A DNA stretch of 59,727 bases, from NCBI GenBank assembly GCA_965661575.1, contig CBFIEJ010000007.1, positions 1-59,727 of the forward strand, given 5' to 3'. The position numbers and the translations under genes were made by a program. The DNA comes from UA16 sp965661575. GTDB lineage: Bacteria > Bacteroidota > Bacteroidia > Flavobacteriales_D > Sanyastnellaceae. Below are positions 18,470 to 25,783 of the stretch, piece after piece. Each line of letters begins with the position of its first letter. The first letter of the stretch is position 1. Below the pieces are notes generated by a model. That model made no database searches and was not told the origin of the DNA. It saw only the letters and a program-made list of their open reading frames with translations.

Positions 18470-18922
18470 ATGGAGTGCATGCAATTTTTTCAAATGATAA
18501 AATATTCGACGAATCAGGGGGTTGTGCAGGTGTTATTCGCTTGTTTTTTGATTGGCCTTTCAGGGTGTACCCGAACAGCTGGTGAAGGTGGATCTACCAC
18601 CATATCAGGGAACGTCGAGCTTGAGCAGCGCATCGTCATTACCAATCCATTGAGCGCTACGGTTGTCCCTGCGATTGATCAAGATGTGTACATCACGTAT
18701 GGAGATCGCGTTGGGCCTGACGATCGCGTGCGCACCAATTACGACGGCGATTTCGCCTTTTATGGATTGCGTCCAGGAGATTATACAATTTACGTTTACA
18801 GTGAGGACACGATGCCCACGAGCAACAACGCCCCTGATGTCGCAATCATTCGGCAAATCACCATTGAGAAGGGTGACGAAACGTTAGAAATGGACACGTT
18901 GCGGATTTACAAGGACGTTTGA
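18470..18922 (+). CDS. Lipoprotein with carboxypeptidase-regulatory-like fold
   Basis: A protein of 150 residues from the first ATG, or 142 if the ATG at 18494 is used, which gives a neater signal peptide. The lipobox LSGC predicts an acylated cysteine. After a short Gly/Thr linker the domain has the pattern NYDGDFAFYGLRPGDYTIYVY, typical of transthyretin-like beta-sandwiches such as CarboxypepD_reg. No catalytic residues are apparent. It ends three bases before the barrel/lamin-tail gene, so the two are almost certainly co-transcribed and probably act together at the cell surface. TACTTTG just upstream is a one-base-short version of the -7 box. Confidence 0.75.
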   Translation: MECMQFFQMIKYSTNQGVVQVLFACFLIGLSGCTRTAGEGGSTTISGNVELEQRIVITNPLSATVVPAIDQDVYITYGDRVGPDDRVRTNYDGDFAFYGLRPGDYTIYVYSEDTMPTSNNAPDVAIIRQITIEKGDETLEMDTLRIYKDV

Positions 18923-18925
18923 TCG

Positions 18926-20080
18926 ATGCGCAAGGCCTTCATCTTCATCATATTCTTGGTTGGGCTTGTGACTGCGCGGGCTCAGTACACCGACGCTGGA
19001 GCTTGGGTCGGTTTATCGGTTGACCAAAAAGTAGCCAAGGATTGGAGTTGGTCTTTGAAATGGGAGAACCGCTGGGCGCTGGGCGGGACGTGGCACGACC
19101 GGGGTTTTGTAAATGCGGGCGTTGGCTACCGATTGAACAAAACGTGGCGCATTGGCGCTCAGTACCGTTGGATTGAGAAACAACGCGTTGGAGGTTTTTA
19201 CGAGTCAGGTCGTCGCTTTGCTTTTCGGCTGGATGGCAAAGCCAAAAGTGGACCGGGCGAATTGAAGTGGCGATTGATGGCGACAAAAGCATGGAATCCA
19301 CTGGGCAACAATGAAGGCGTTGCGGTCACCGAAGATTTTGTTCAACGGTTTCGCCTGGGGTATGCGATGGAGTTGCTCGACCGATGGGCATTGGTGCCGA
19401 GTTACGAGTTTTTCGCAAAAGACATGGAGTCGGGTGCTGTGAAATGGAGTACGCGGTTCCAGGTTCAGTTGAGGCATGAAACGGGTCAACATTTGAGTTT
19501 TGGCGCGGCCTATGTTTGGTCTGATGAATGGCAAACAACTGACCCTTGGTCAGAGCATGTCGTGCGGTTCAACGTCAATTGGCGTCTCTCAGACTTAAAA
19601 GCCATCAAACGAAAAAAATCGGTTCCGCCTGCGCGCGTTTATTCAATGCAGGGAAAACGATGGTCGCCACCGAGAAAAAGCTTTGGACAATGCACCGTGG
19701 AGCAGATTTACGTTTCTGAGGTTCACCCCAGAGGAAGGCCAGCAGATTTCATTGAATTGCGCAATGGCTCATCCAACGCTTGTGATTTGAGCGGTTTTTC
19801 AGTCACGGATGATTTGGATCAGGAGGGATTGGTTTTTGGCTCAACAATCTTGCCTCCAGGAGGTTGTTGGTTGGGATATCAAGAAGGGAAGGGGTCGTTT
19901 TCTTTTGGGATTTCGGCGGAAGCAGAAACAATTTATTTGAAAAATTCATTGGGAGAGGTTCGGTCGTGGGAGGTCAAGGTTAACGATGACAAACACTCTG
20001 TGTCGTTTGATTTTGCTGGTAATCCGAGGTTTTCAACTCCGTCGCCAGGTCAAACAGACCCGACAGACCTGACGGACTAA
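18926..20080 (+). CDS. DUF2490-like beta-barrel fused to a lamin-tail domain
   Basis: A 384-residue envelope protein. Residues 1-19 are a signal peptide (TARAQ). Residues 21 to about 222 alternate aromatic and polar residues in strands such as WSWSLKWENRWAL and WRIGAQYRWIEK, resembling the DUF2490 family of outer-membrane barrels. Residues 223-255 are a basic, Pro-rich linker. Residues 260 to about 365 match a lamin-tail domain: IYVSEVHPRGRPADFIELRN, then CDLSGFSVTDD and ILPPGGCW. This domain usually sits in secreted nucleases or surface proteins. The order barrel then lamin tail is unusual to my knowledge. The extreme C-terminus is a Thr/Asp repeat (QTDPTDLTD). Confidence 0.72.
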   Translation: MRKAFIFIIFLVGLVTARAQYTDAGAWVGLSVDQKVAKDWSWSLKWENRWALGGTWHDRGFVNAGVGYRLNKTWRIGAQYRWIEKQRVGGFYESGRRFAFRLDGKAKSGPGELKWRLMATKAWNPLGNNEGVAVTEDFVQRFRLGYAMELLDRWALVPSYEFFAKDMESGAVKWSTRFQVQLRHETGQHLSFGAAYVWSDEWQTTDPWSEHVVRFNVNWRLSDLKAIKRKKSVPPARVYSMQGKRWSPPRKSFGQCTVEQIYVSEVHPRGRPADFIELRNGSSNACDLSGFSVTDDLDQEGLVFGSTILPPGGCWLGYQEGKGSFSFGISAEAETIYLKNSLGEVRSWEVKVNDDKHSVSFDFAGNPRFSTPSPGQTDPTDLTD

Positions 20081-20125
20081 TCATTTTTGTCCACAAGATG
20101 TCTTGGGTTGTAAACATCCGTTTGC

Positions 20126-20133
20126 TATCTTCG
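20126..20133 (+). promoter_or_regulatory. Predicted promoter -7 box of the rplM operon
   Basis: TATCTTCG differs from TAnnTTTG at one base. A TTG at 20103-20105, 20 bases upstream, fits the -33 element. It is placed to drive rplM-rpsI and perhaps the genes beyond. Confidence 0.55.
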
Positions 20134-20136
20134 CAC

Positions 20137-20150
20137 CCCCAATTTTGGGG
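20137..20150 (+). promoter_or_regulatory. Hairpin in the rplM leader
   Basis: CCCCAA and TTGGGG form a 6-bp perfect stem with a TT centre at the very start of the predicted transcript, 28 bases before the rplM start. Ribosomal protein operons are often feedback-controlled through leader hairpins; that role is only inferred here. Confidence 0.4.
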
Positions 20151-20178
20151 AGAATTCGAACATTCAAAACACTGAGCT

Positions 20179-20628
20179 GTGGATACTTTGAGCTACAAAA
20201 CCCGCTCCATCAATAAGGAGAACGCCGACAAGAAGTGGTTGCTCGTTGATGCTGAAGGCCAAACTTTGGGCCGTTTGGCATCCGAAGTTGCCAAGCGATT
20301 GCGCGGAAAGCACAAGCCTAATTTTACACCACACGCTGACTGCGGGGACTTCGTAATCGTCGTCAATGCAGAGAAAGTGGTTTTGACCGGAAACAAGTGG
20401 GAGCAGAAGGAATACATCCGCTACACGGGTTATCCCGGTGGACAGCGAAAGCGCACCGCCATTGAGCAATTGAAGCGCAAGCCTTTTGCTTTGGTCGAGG
20501 ACGCAGTTCGCGGCATGTTGCCAAAGAATACACTCGGACGAGAGATTTTTCGAAACCTGCATGTTTATGTGGGACCGGACCACAAACATGAAGCTCAGCA
20601 ACCTGAGCAATTCAAATTGAACGCTTGA
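20179..20628 (+). CDS. rplM: 50S ribosomal protein L13
   Basis: A 149-residue primary 23S rRNA-binding protein, early in 50S assembly. KKWLLVDAEGQTLGRLAS near the N-terminus and the MLPKNTLGREIFRNLHVY block near residue 115 are diagnostic. The start is GTG at 20179; no in-frame ATG gives a full N-terminus. It is followed by rpsI after 23 bases, the classical rplM-rpsI pair. Confidence 0.98.
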   Translation: MDTLSYKTRSINKENADKKWLLVDAEGQTLGRLASEVAKRLRGKHKPNFTPHADCGDFVIVVNAEKVVLTGNKWEQKEYIRYTGYPGGQRKRTAIEQLKRKPFALVEDAVRGMLPKNTLGREIFRNLHVYVGPDHKHEAQQPEQFKLNA

Positions 20629-20651
20629 TTCAAGCTTGATCATCACATCGA

Positions 20652-21038
20652 ATGGAAGTCATCAATACATCTGGCCGAAGAAAGACCGCAGTAGCGCGTT
20701 TGTACTTGAAGCCCGGAAAAGGAAACGTTACCGTCAACAAGCGTGACGTTGCCGCTTACTTCAGCACATCTGTGTTGCAGTACAAAATCAACCAGCCTTT
20801 CATGTTGACCGAAACAATCGGACAATATGACGTTCAGGTGAACGTAGACGGTGGAGGTATCACTGGGCAAGCAGAGGCAGTCCGTTTGGCTATTTCGAAG
20901 GCTTTGATTGAAATCAATCCCGAGTGGAAGCCAGCTTTGAAGCAAGTCGGCCTGACAACTCGTGACCCACGCATGGTTGAACGAAAGAAATTTGGCCAGA
21001 AGAAAGCGCGTAAGAAGTCACAGTTCTCGAAGCGTTAA
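20652..21038 (+). CDS. rpsI: 30S ribosomal protein S9
   Basis: A 128-residue small-subunit protein whose C-terminal tail reaches the P-site tRNA. GRRKTAVARLYLKPGKG at the N-terminus and the basic end KKARKKSQFSKR, finishing in the invariant SKR-type tail, identify it. It is co-directional with rplM upstream and rpsB downstream. Confidence 0.98.
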   Translation: MEVINTSGRRKTAVARLYLKPGKGNVTVNKRDVAAYFSTSVLQYKINQPFMLTETIGQYDVQVNVDGGGITGQAEAVRLAISKALIEINPEWKPALKQVGLTTRDPRMVERKKFGQKKARKKSQFSKR

Positions 21039-21078
21039 TCACACAACAGAATATTATCATTCGTTTAGCATCCAAATT

Positions 21079-21110
21079 CGATGGACTCGCGATCGACGCG
21101 GCTACCATCG
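21079..21110 (+). promoter_or_regulatory. Two-step hairpin in the rpsB leader
   Basis: An outer stem CGATGG (21079-21084) pairs with CCATCG (21105-21110). An inner stem CGCG (21088-21091) pairs with CGCG (21097-21100), with small internal loops ACT and GCTA and an apical loop ATCGA. It ends 25 bases before the rpsB start. No T-run follows, so it is not an intrinsic terminator. An S2-binding autoregulatory leader is a reasonable inference because rpsB-tsf operons are feedback-regulated elsewhere. Confidence 0.5.
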
Positions 21111-21135
21111 GATTGCTTAAACCAGGAAAGTAAAC

Positions 21136-22008
21136 ATGGAAAAGACTACATTCGAGCAAATGCTCCAAGCCGGAGTGCACTTCGGCCACCTCAAGCGCAA
21201 GTGGAACCCACACATGGCGCCGTACATCTTCACGGAGAAGAAAGGCATCCACATCATTGACTTGCACAAGACAGGCGTAAAGCTTGACGAAGCGGCAGCG
21301 GCAATGAAGCAAATCGCAAAAAGCGGAAAGAAAATCTTGTTCGTTGCAACGAAGAAGCAAGCCAAAGAAATTGTAGCTGAACGCGTGAAAGCAGTGGGTA
21401 TGCCATACGTCACTGAGCGCTGGTCAGGAGGAATGTTGACCAACTTTGCGACCATTCGCAAAGCAGTCCGCAAGATGTCTCAGATTGACAAGATGGAGCA
21501 GGACGGTACGTTGAACACAATGTCCAAGCGTGAGCGTCTCCAAGTGAGCCGTCAGCGTGCAAAGCTCGAAAAGAACCTCGGTTCAATCTCCGATTTGACG
21601 CGCATCCCATCTGCCATTTTCATTGTTGACGTACTGAAAGAAAACATTGCGCTCGCAGAAGCACGAAAGCTGGGCATTCCTGTTTTCGCAATGGTCGATA
21701 CAAATTCAGACCCTCGTCCAGTGGATTTCCCAATCCCGGCAAACGATGACGCAAGCCGATCCATTGGTTTGGTATTGGATGTATTGGTTCAAGCGGTGGC
21801 TGAAGGTCTCCAGGACCGAAAAGCAGACAAGGACCAAGCAGACGCACAGGCAGCAGCAAAGAAAGCGAAAGCAGAAGCCGCAAAGGCAGATGCTGAGGTG
21901 AAAGAAGAGGCTGCTGCAGAAGCACCTGCAGCTACTGAAGAGGCACCTGCCGAGGAAGCAAAAGTGGAAGCAAAAGCGGAAGACAAGGCGGACGAGAAGA
22001 AGGCCTAA
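21136..22008 (+). CDS. rpsB: 30S ribosomal protein S2 with Ala/Glu/Lys-rich tail
   Basis: A 290-residue protein that joins late to the 30S subunit. MLQAGVHFGHLKRKWNPHMAPYIF is the N-terminal signature in outline, and the WSGGMLTNFATIRK and PVFAMVDTNSDPR regions follow. The core ends near residue 225. The remaining 60 or so residues are low-complexity, built from alternating Ala, Lys, Glu and Asp, and are expected to be disordered; similar tails occur in Bacteroidota S2. It is followed by tsf after 57 bases, the conserved rpsB-tsf arrangement. Confidence 0.97.
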   Translation: MEKTTFEQMLQAGVHFGHLKRKWNPHMAPYIFTEKKGIHIIDLHKTGVKLDEAAAAMKQIAKSGKKILFVATKKQAKEIVAERVKAVGMPYVTERWSGGMLTNFATIRKAVRKMSQIDKMEQDGTLNTMSKRERLQVSRQRAKLEKNLGSISDLTRIPSAIFIVDVLKENIALAEARKLGIPVFAMVDTNSDPRPVDFPIPANDDASRSIGLVLDVLVQAVAEGLQDRKADKDQADAQAAAKKAKAEAAKADAEVKEEAAAEAPAATEEAPAEEAKVEAKAEDKADEKKA

Positions 22009-22065
22009 CCCTTTTTGATTTAGAAACCGCGACGGCTGCAATAACCGTTGCAAATAACATTTCAT

Positions 22066-22890
22066 ATGAGCATTACAGCTGCAGAAGTGAACAAGCTCCG
22101 TAAGCATACGGGAGCAGGCATGATGGATTGCAAAAAAGCCCTGACAGAAGCAGAAGGCGATTTTGAAAAAGCCATCGAAATCCTTCGTTTGAAGGGACAA
22201 AAAGTTGCTGCAAAGCGCGGCGACCGTGAAACAGGCGAAGGAGCGATTTTGGCAAGTACGAACGCGGCTGGCAATTTCGGAGCACTGATTGCGCTGAACT
22301 GCGAGACCGATTTCGTTGCCAAAAATGATGAGTTTGTGGCCGTTGCTCAGAGCATCTTGGATGTTGCCTTGAACGCGGGACTCACATCAAAAGACGAACT
22401 CTTAGGACAAACTTTCCCTGGAGAGAGCATTACCATTGCTGAGAAAATCACTGAGCAAATTGGTAAAATTGGTGAGAAAATTGAAATTGGTTCATTTGAC
22501 ACGTTGGAAGGCGCAAGCGTTTCAGCTTACATCCACCCTGGAAACCGTCTCGCGTCTTTGGTCGCATTTGATGGGAACGTTGGAGAGGGCGGACGTGATG
22601 TTGCCATGCAGGCAGCTGCAATGGCACCCGTTGCTTTGGATGAATCATCGATTCCTGCCGACCTCATTGAAAAGGAACGCGGAATTGGCAAGGAGCTTGC
22701 CATTCAGGAGGGCAAGCCGGAGGAGATGGCTGAAAAAATTGCTGAAGGCCGACTGAAGAAGTGGTTCAAAGAATCTACATTGGTCAATCAAGCCTTCATC
22801 AAGAACGGAAAGATGAACGTTGCGCAGTACGTTGACTCATTGAGCAGCGGCTCGAAAGCCACGGGATTCTGCCGATCGGCGCTTGATTAA
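22066..22890 (+). CDS. tsf: Elongation factor Ts
   Basis: The nucleotide exchange factor for EF-Tu, 274 residues. The N-terminal UBA-like part contains LRKHTGAGMMDCKKAL, the EF-Ts signature; the core has LNCETDFVAKND, which contacts EF-Tu. A TTG 18 bases upstream keeps the frame open, but the ATG at 22066 matches the family N-terminus. A terminator follows the gene, separating it from pyrH. Confidence 0.98.
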   Translation: MSITAAEVNKLRKHTGAGMMDCKKALTEAEGDFEKAIEILRLKGQKVAAKRGDRETGEGAILASTNAAGNFGALIALNCETDFVAKNDEFVAVAQSILDVALNAGLTSKDELLGQTFPGESITIAEKITEQIGKIGEKIEIGSFDTLEGASVSAYIHPGNRLASLVAFDGNVGEGGRDVAMQAAAMAPVALDESSIPADLIEKERGIGKELAIQEGKPEEMAEKIAEGRLKKWFKESTLVNQAFIKNGKMNVAQYVDSLSSGSKATGFCRSALD

Positions 22891-22916
22891 TCTTTCGAGT
22901 TGACAACAGATTTGAG

Positions 22917-22952
22917 AAGGGCAATCCGAAAGGGTTGCCCTTTCTGTTTTTT
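22917..22952 (+). terminator. Rho-independent terminator after tsf
   Basis: The 11-bp stem AAGGGCAATCC / GGGTTGCCCTT (one T-G pair) has a GAAA loop at 22928-22931. It is followed by T-rich sequence including a run of six T at 22947-22952. Confidence 0.9.
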
Positions 22953-22994
22953 CTGTTCTCCACTTGAAGGAATATTCGGATATTCGCACCAGCA

Positions 22995-23702
22995 ATGAAG
23001 TACAAAAGAATTCTCCTGAAGCTGAGCGGCGAAGCCCTCATGGGCCAAAAGCAGTTTGGCATCGACAATGATCGACTGAAGCAATATGCGGAAGAAATCA
23101 AAATGGTAGTGGATGCAGGGCTCGAGGTCGCCATCGTCATTGGCGGGGGCAATATTTTTCGAGGTGTCCAGGCGGAGGAGGGTGGAATGGAACGAACGCA
23201 AGGTGATTACATGGGAATGCTTGCGACGGTCATCAATTCAATGGCCTTGCAGAGCGCAATGGAGAGCGCTGGAATCGATACGCGATTGCAATCGGCCATT
23301 GAGTTGAAACAAATCGCGGAGCCATTCATACGCCGCAGAGCGGTGCGGCATTTGGAAAAAGGACGAGTGGTGATTTTTGGTGGCGGAACGGGAAACCCAT
23401 TTTTCACCACCGATTCTGCAGCCTCGTTGCGCGCCATTGAGATTGACGCAGATGTGATTTTGAAGGGCACCCGGGTGGATGGTATTTACAGTGCAGATCC
23501 CGAAAAGGATCCGAATGCAGTGAAATACGATACGATTAGCTTCGATGAGGTGTATTCGAAGGGCCTCAAAGTGATGGACTTGACGGCGATCACGTTGTGC
23601 AACGAAAACAACCTTCCCATCGTCGTTTTTGATATGAACAAATCAGGCAACCTCAAACGCTTGATTTCAGGCGAAGATGTAGGTACTTTGGTAAACCAAT
23701 AA
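22995..23702 (+). CDS. pyrH: UMP kinase
   Basis: A 235-residue amino-acid-kinase-fold enzyme that phosphorylates UMP to UDP. YKRILLKLSGEALMG at the N-terminus, the VIGGGNIFRG phosphate loop near residue 50 and the FGGGTGNPFFTTDSAA loop near 155 are diagnostic. VDGIYSADPEKDP follows. It sits 10 bases before frr, the usual pyrH-frr order. Confidence 0.98.
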   Translation: MKYKRILLKLSGEALMGQKQFGIDNDRLKQYAEEIKMVVDAGLEVAIVIGGGNIFRGVQAEEGGMERTQGDYMGMLATVINSMALQSAMESAGIDTRLQSAIELKQIAEPFIRRRAVRHLEKGRVVIFGGGTGNPFFTTDSAASLRAIEIDADVILKGTRVDGIYSADPEKDPNAVKYDTISFDEVYSKGLKVMDLTAITLCNENNLPIVVFDMNKSGNLKRLISGEDVGTLVNQ

Positions 23703-23712
23703 TGGCAAGGTC

Positions 23713-24276
23713 ATGACAGAGGAAATTCAAATGGCAATGGACATGGCGCGCGAGTCCATGGACAAGGCAATCAAACACATGGAGGTGGAGCTTCAAAAGA
23801 TTCGCGCCGGCAAGGCACATCCAGCGATGTTGGATAGCGTGAAGGTTGAATACTATGGTTCTTTGACTCCGCTGAGCCAAGTTTCCAATGTCAACTCGGC
23901 TGATGCTCGAACCTTGACTGTTCAGGTTTGGGAAAAGGACATGCTCGATCCGGTAGCTACTGCGATCATCAATGCCAATTTGGGATTGAATCCCATGAAC
24001 AATGGAGAGTCCATTCTCATCAACATTCCCCCACTGACTGAGGAACGGCGCCGCGACCTCACCAAGCGAGCCCGCTCAGAAGGTGAGCATGCGCGAGTAT
24101 CGGTTCGAAATGCTCGAAAGGAGGCGAACGATTTCATCAAATCGGCCAAGTCTGACGGACTGAGCGAGGACTTAGCCAAAGACGGTGAGTCAGAGGTTCA
24201 AAAGCTCACCGATCAATTCATCAAGAAGATTGACGAAGTATTGTCTGCAAAGGAGGCGGACATCATGACCGTTTGA
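23713..24276 (+). CDS. frr: Ribosome recycling factor
   Basis: A 187-residue tRNA-shaped protein that splits post-termination ribosomes with EF-G. The motifs LQKIRAGKAHPAMLD, YYGSLTPLSQVSNV and LTEERRRDLTKRAR are diagnostic. The ATG at 23713 gives the normal N-terminus. It is convergent with dxr, 21 bases away. Confidence 0.98.
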   Translation: MTEEIQMAMDMARESMDKAIKHMEVELQKIRAGKAHPAMLDSVKVEYYGSLTPLSQVSNVNSADARTLTVQVWEKDMLDPVATAIINANLGLNPMNNGESILINIPPLTEERRRDLTKRARSEGEHARVSVRNARKEANDFIKSAKSDGLSEDLAKDGESEVQKLTDQFIKKIDEVLSAKEADIMTV

Positions 24277-24297
24277 CGCTTTGGTTCTGTGATGTGG

Positions 24298-25464
24298 TCA
24301 GGCGTTGAATTCTCGAGCCACGGCTCGTGCTTCGGCGTCCGAGGCGATCAAAGCCTCTAAATCAGGCTTTTCCTGCCAACTGACGGAAGCCAGCGCATGT
24401 TCCAATACAGCGGTCATTCCTGTGAACGAGACCTCATCATTGAGGAAACGTGCGACTGCAATTTCGTTGGCCGCATTCAAAACTGCGGCCGCATTCCCTC
24501 CTTTATTTCCAGCATCAAACGCCAATTGAAGGTTGCGAAACGCCATTAGATCTGGTTGTTCAAACGTGAGTTGCGGATAATTCATGAAGCTGAAGCGTTC
24601 GAATGAATTTGGCAATCTGTGAGGATAACCAAGCGCATACTGAATGGGAAGTTTCATATCCGGAAGACCCAATTGTGCTTTGATGGAACCGTCTTCAAAT
24701 TGAACGCAGCTGTGGACGATGCTTTGTGGATGCACCACCACCTCGATTTGGTCCATGCGCAAATCAAACAACCATTTTGCCTCAATGACCTCTAAACCTT
24801 TGTTCATCATGGACGCACTGTCGATGGTGATTTTGGCACCCATGTCCCAATTGGGATGTTTGAGTGCTTGGGCTTTGGTTACCTCTTGCAATTGAGCACG
24901 ATTCATTCCACGAAACGGTCCTCCCGATGCGGTTAAAATGATCTTCTCAATCGGATTGAGGACCTCACCTGCGAGGCATTGATAAATGGCACTGTGTTCT
25001 GAATCTACGGGGTGAATATCGACACCAGCTTTGCGAGCCGCCGACATGACGAGTTCTCCAGCGACCACCAGCGTTTCTTTGTTGGCGAGCGCAATGTTCT
25101 TTTTGGCTGCAATGGCCTTGAGGGTAGGGCGTAACCCGGCAGCACCGACCAGAGCGGTCAAAACCATATCTACGCCTTCCATCTCGACGACTTGTTCCAG
25201 GGCTTCAGGGCCAGCATAAACCTTGATGCCTTCATCAAATAAAATGCCATTGACTTCTTGGAAAAGTTCCTTTTGCCCAATCACAACGGCATTGGGCTGA
25301 AATTCAAGGGCTTGTTCAATGAGCAATTTGGCATTGCGATGTGCGGACAGAACTTCGACATGGAGTCGATCGCTTTGTTCGCGAATCACGTCGAGGGCCT
25401 GGGTTCCGATGGAACCAGTGCTGCCCAAAATCGCGATGCCACGGGTGTTGATGTTGTCGCTCAC
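24298..25464 (-). CDS. dxr: 1-deoxy-D-xylulose-5-phosphate reductoisomerase
   Basis: The second enzyme of the MEP isoprenoid pathway: it rearranges and reduces DXP to MEP with NADPH and a divalent metal. The N-terminal GSTGSIGTQALDVI is the NADPH loop. VDSEHSAIYQCL holds the metal-binding Asp/Glu residues. LTASGGPFRGM and ASMMNKGLEVIEA are further family blocks. At 388 residues the length is normal. Its start overlaps the stop of the SufT-like gene (ATGA at 25461-25464), so it is co-transcribed with it and lysS. Confidence 0.97.
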   Translation of the reverse strand: MSDNINTRGIAILGSTGSIGTQALDVIREQSDRLHVEVLSAHRNAKLLIEQALEFQPNAVVIGQKELFQEVNGILFDEGIKVYAGPEALEQVVEMEGVDMVLTALVGAAGLRPTLKAIAAKKNIALANKETLVVAGELVMSAARKAGVDIHPVDSEHSAIYQCLAGEVLNPIEKIILTASGGPFRGMNRAQLQEVTKAQALKHPNWDMGAKITIDSASMMNKGLEVIEAKWLFDLRMDQIEVVVHPQSIVHSCVQFEDGSIKAQLGLPDMKLPIQYALGYPHRLPNSFERFSFMNYPQLTFEQPDLMAFRNLQLAFDAGNKGGNAAAVLNAANEIAVARFLNDEVSFTGMTAVLEHALASVSWQEKPDLEALIASDAEARAVAREFNA

Positions 25465-25772
25465 AGGAATCCAAGTTCGAGTTTTGCTTCTTCGCTCATC
25501 ATGTCTTGCGTCCAGGGCGGCTCAAATACGATGTTGACTTTTGCTCCTGTAGCTCCTTCGATTTTTCCAACTTTTTCTTCGACGTCAGCTGGAAGGCTTT
25601 CGGCAACAGGACAATTGGGCGAGGTGAGCGTCATTTCGATGTGTACAAAGCCATCTTCTGTGATTTTGACTTCATAGATGAGGCCTAACTCATAGATATC
25701 GACTGGAATTTCCGGGTCAAAGATGGACTTGAGCACATCGATGACGGTGGATTGTGGAAAGGGAGCGGACAT
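25461..25772 (-). CDS. SufT/PaaD-like DUF59 (MIP18) Fe-S assembly protein
   Basis: A 103-residue MIP18-family protein. FDPEIPVDIYELGLIYEVKI is the conserved core and TLTSPNCPVAESLP carries the reactive-loop cysteine. Relatives help mature certain Fe-S proteins. The frame is open back to 25805, overlapping lysS; the ATG at 25772 gives the usual N-terminus and lies 11 bases after the lysS stop. In many genomes this gene sits with suf genes; here it is over 20 kb from the suf operon and overlaps dxr, whose pathway ends with Fe-S enzymes IspG and IspH. Confidence 0.88.
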   Translation of the reverse strand: MSAPFPQSTVIDVLKSIFDPEIPVDIYELGLIYEVKITEDGFVHIEMTLTSPNCPVAESLPADVEEKVGKIEGATGAKVNIVFEPPWTQDMMSEEAKLELGFL

Positions 25773-25783
25773 GATTTTTATGC

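Noticed and set aside
17814..18497. 227-residue plus-strand open frame over tdk
   Set aside because: It is antisense to thymidine kinase and shows no family features.
20041..20080. Short tandem GACCTGAC-like repeat
   Set aside because: It encodes the Thr/Asp tail of the barrel/lamin-tail protein and is too short and imperfect to be a separate element.
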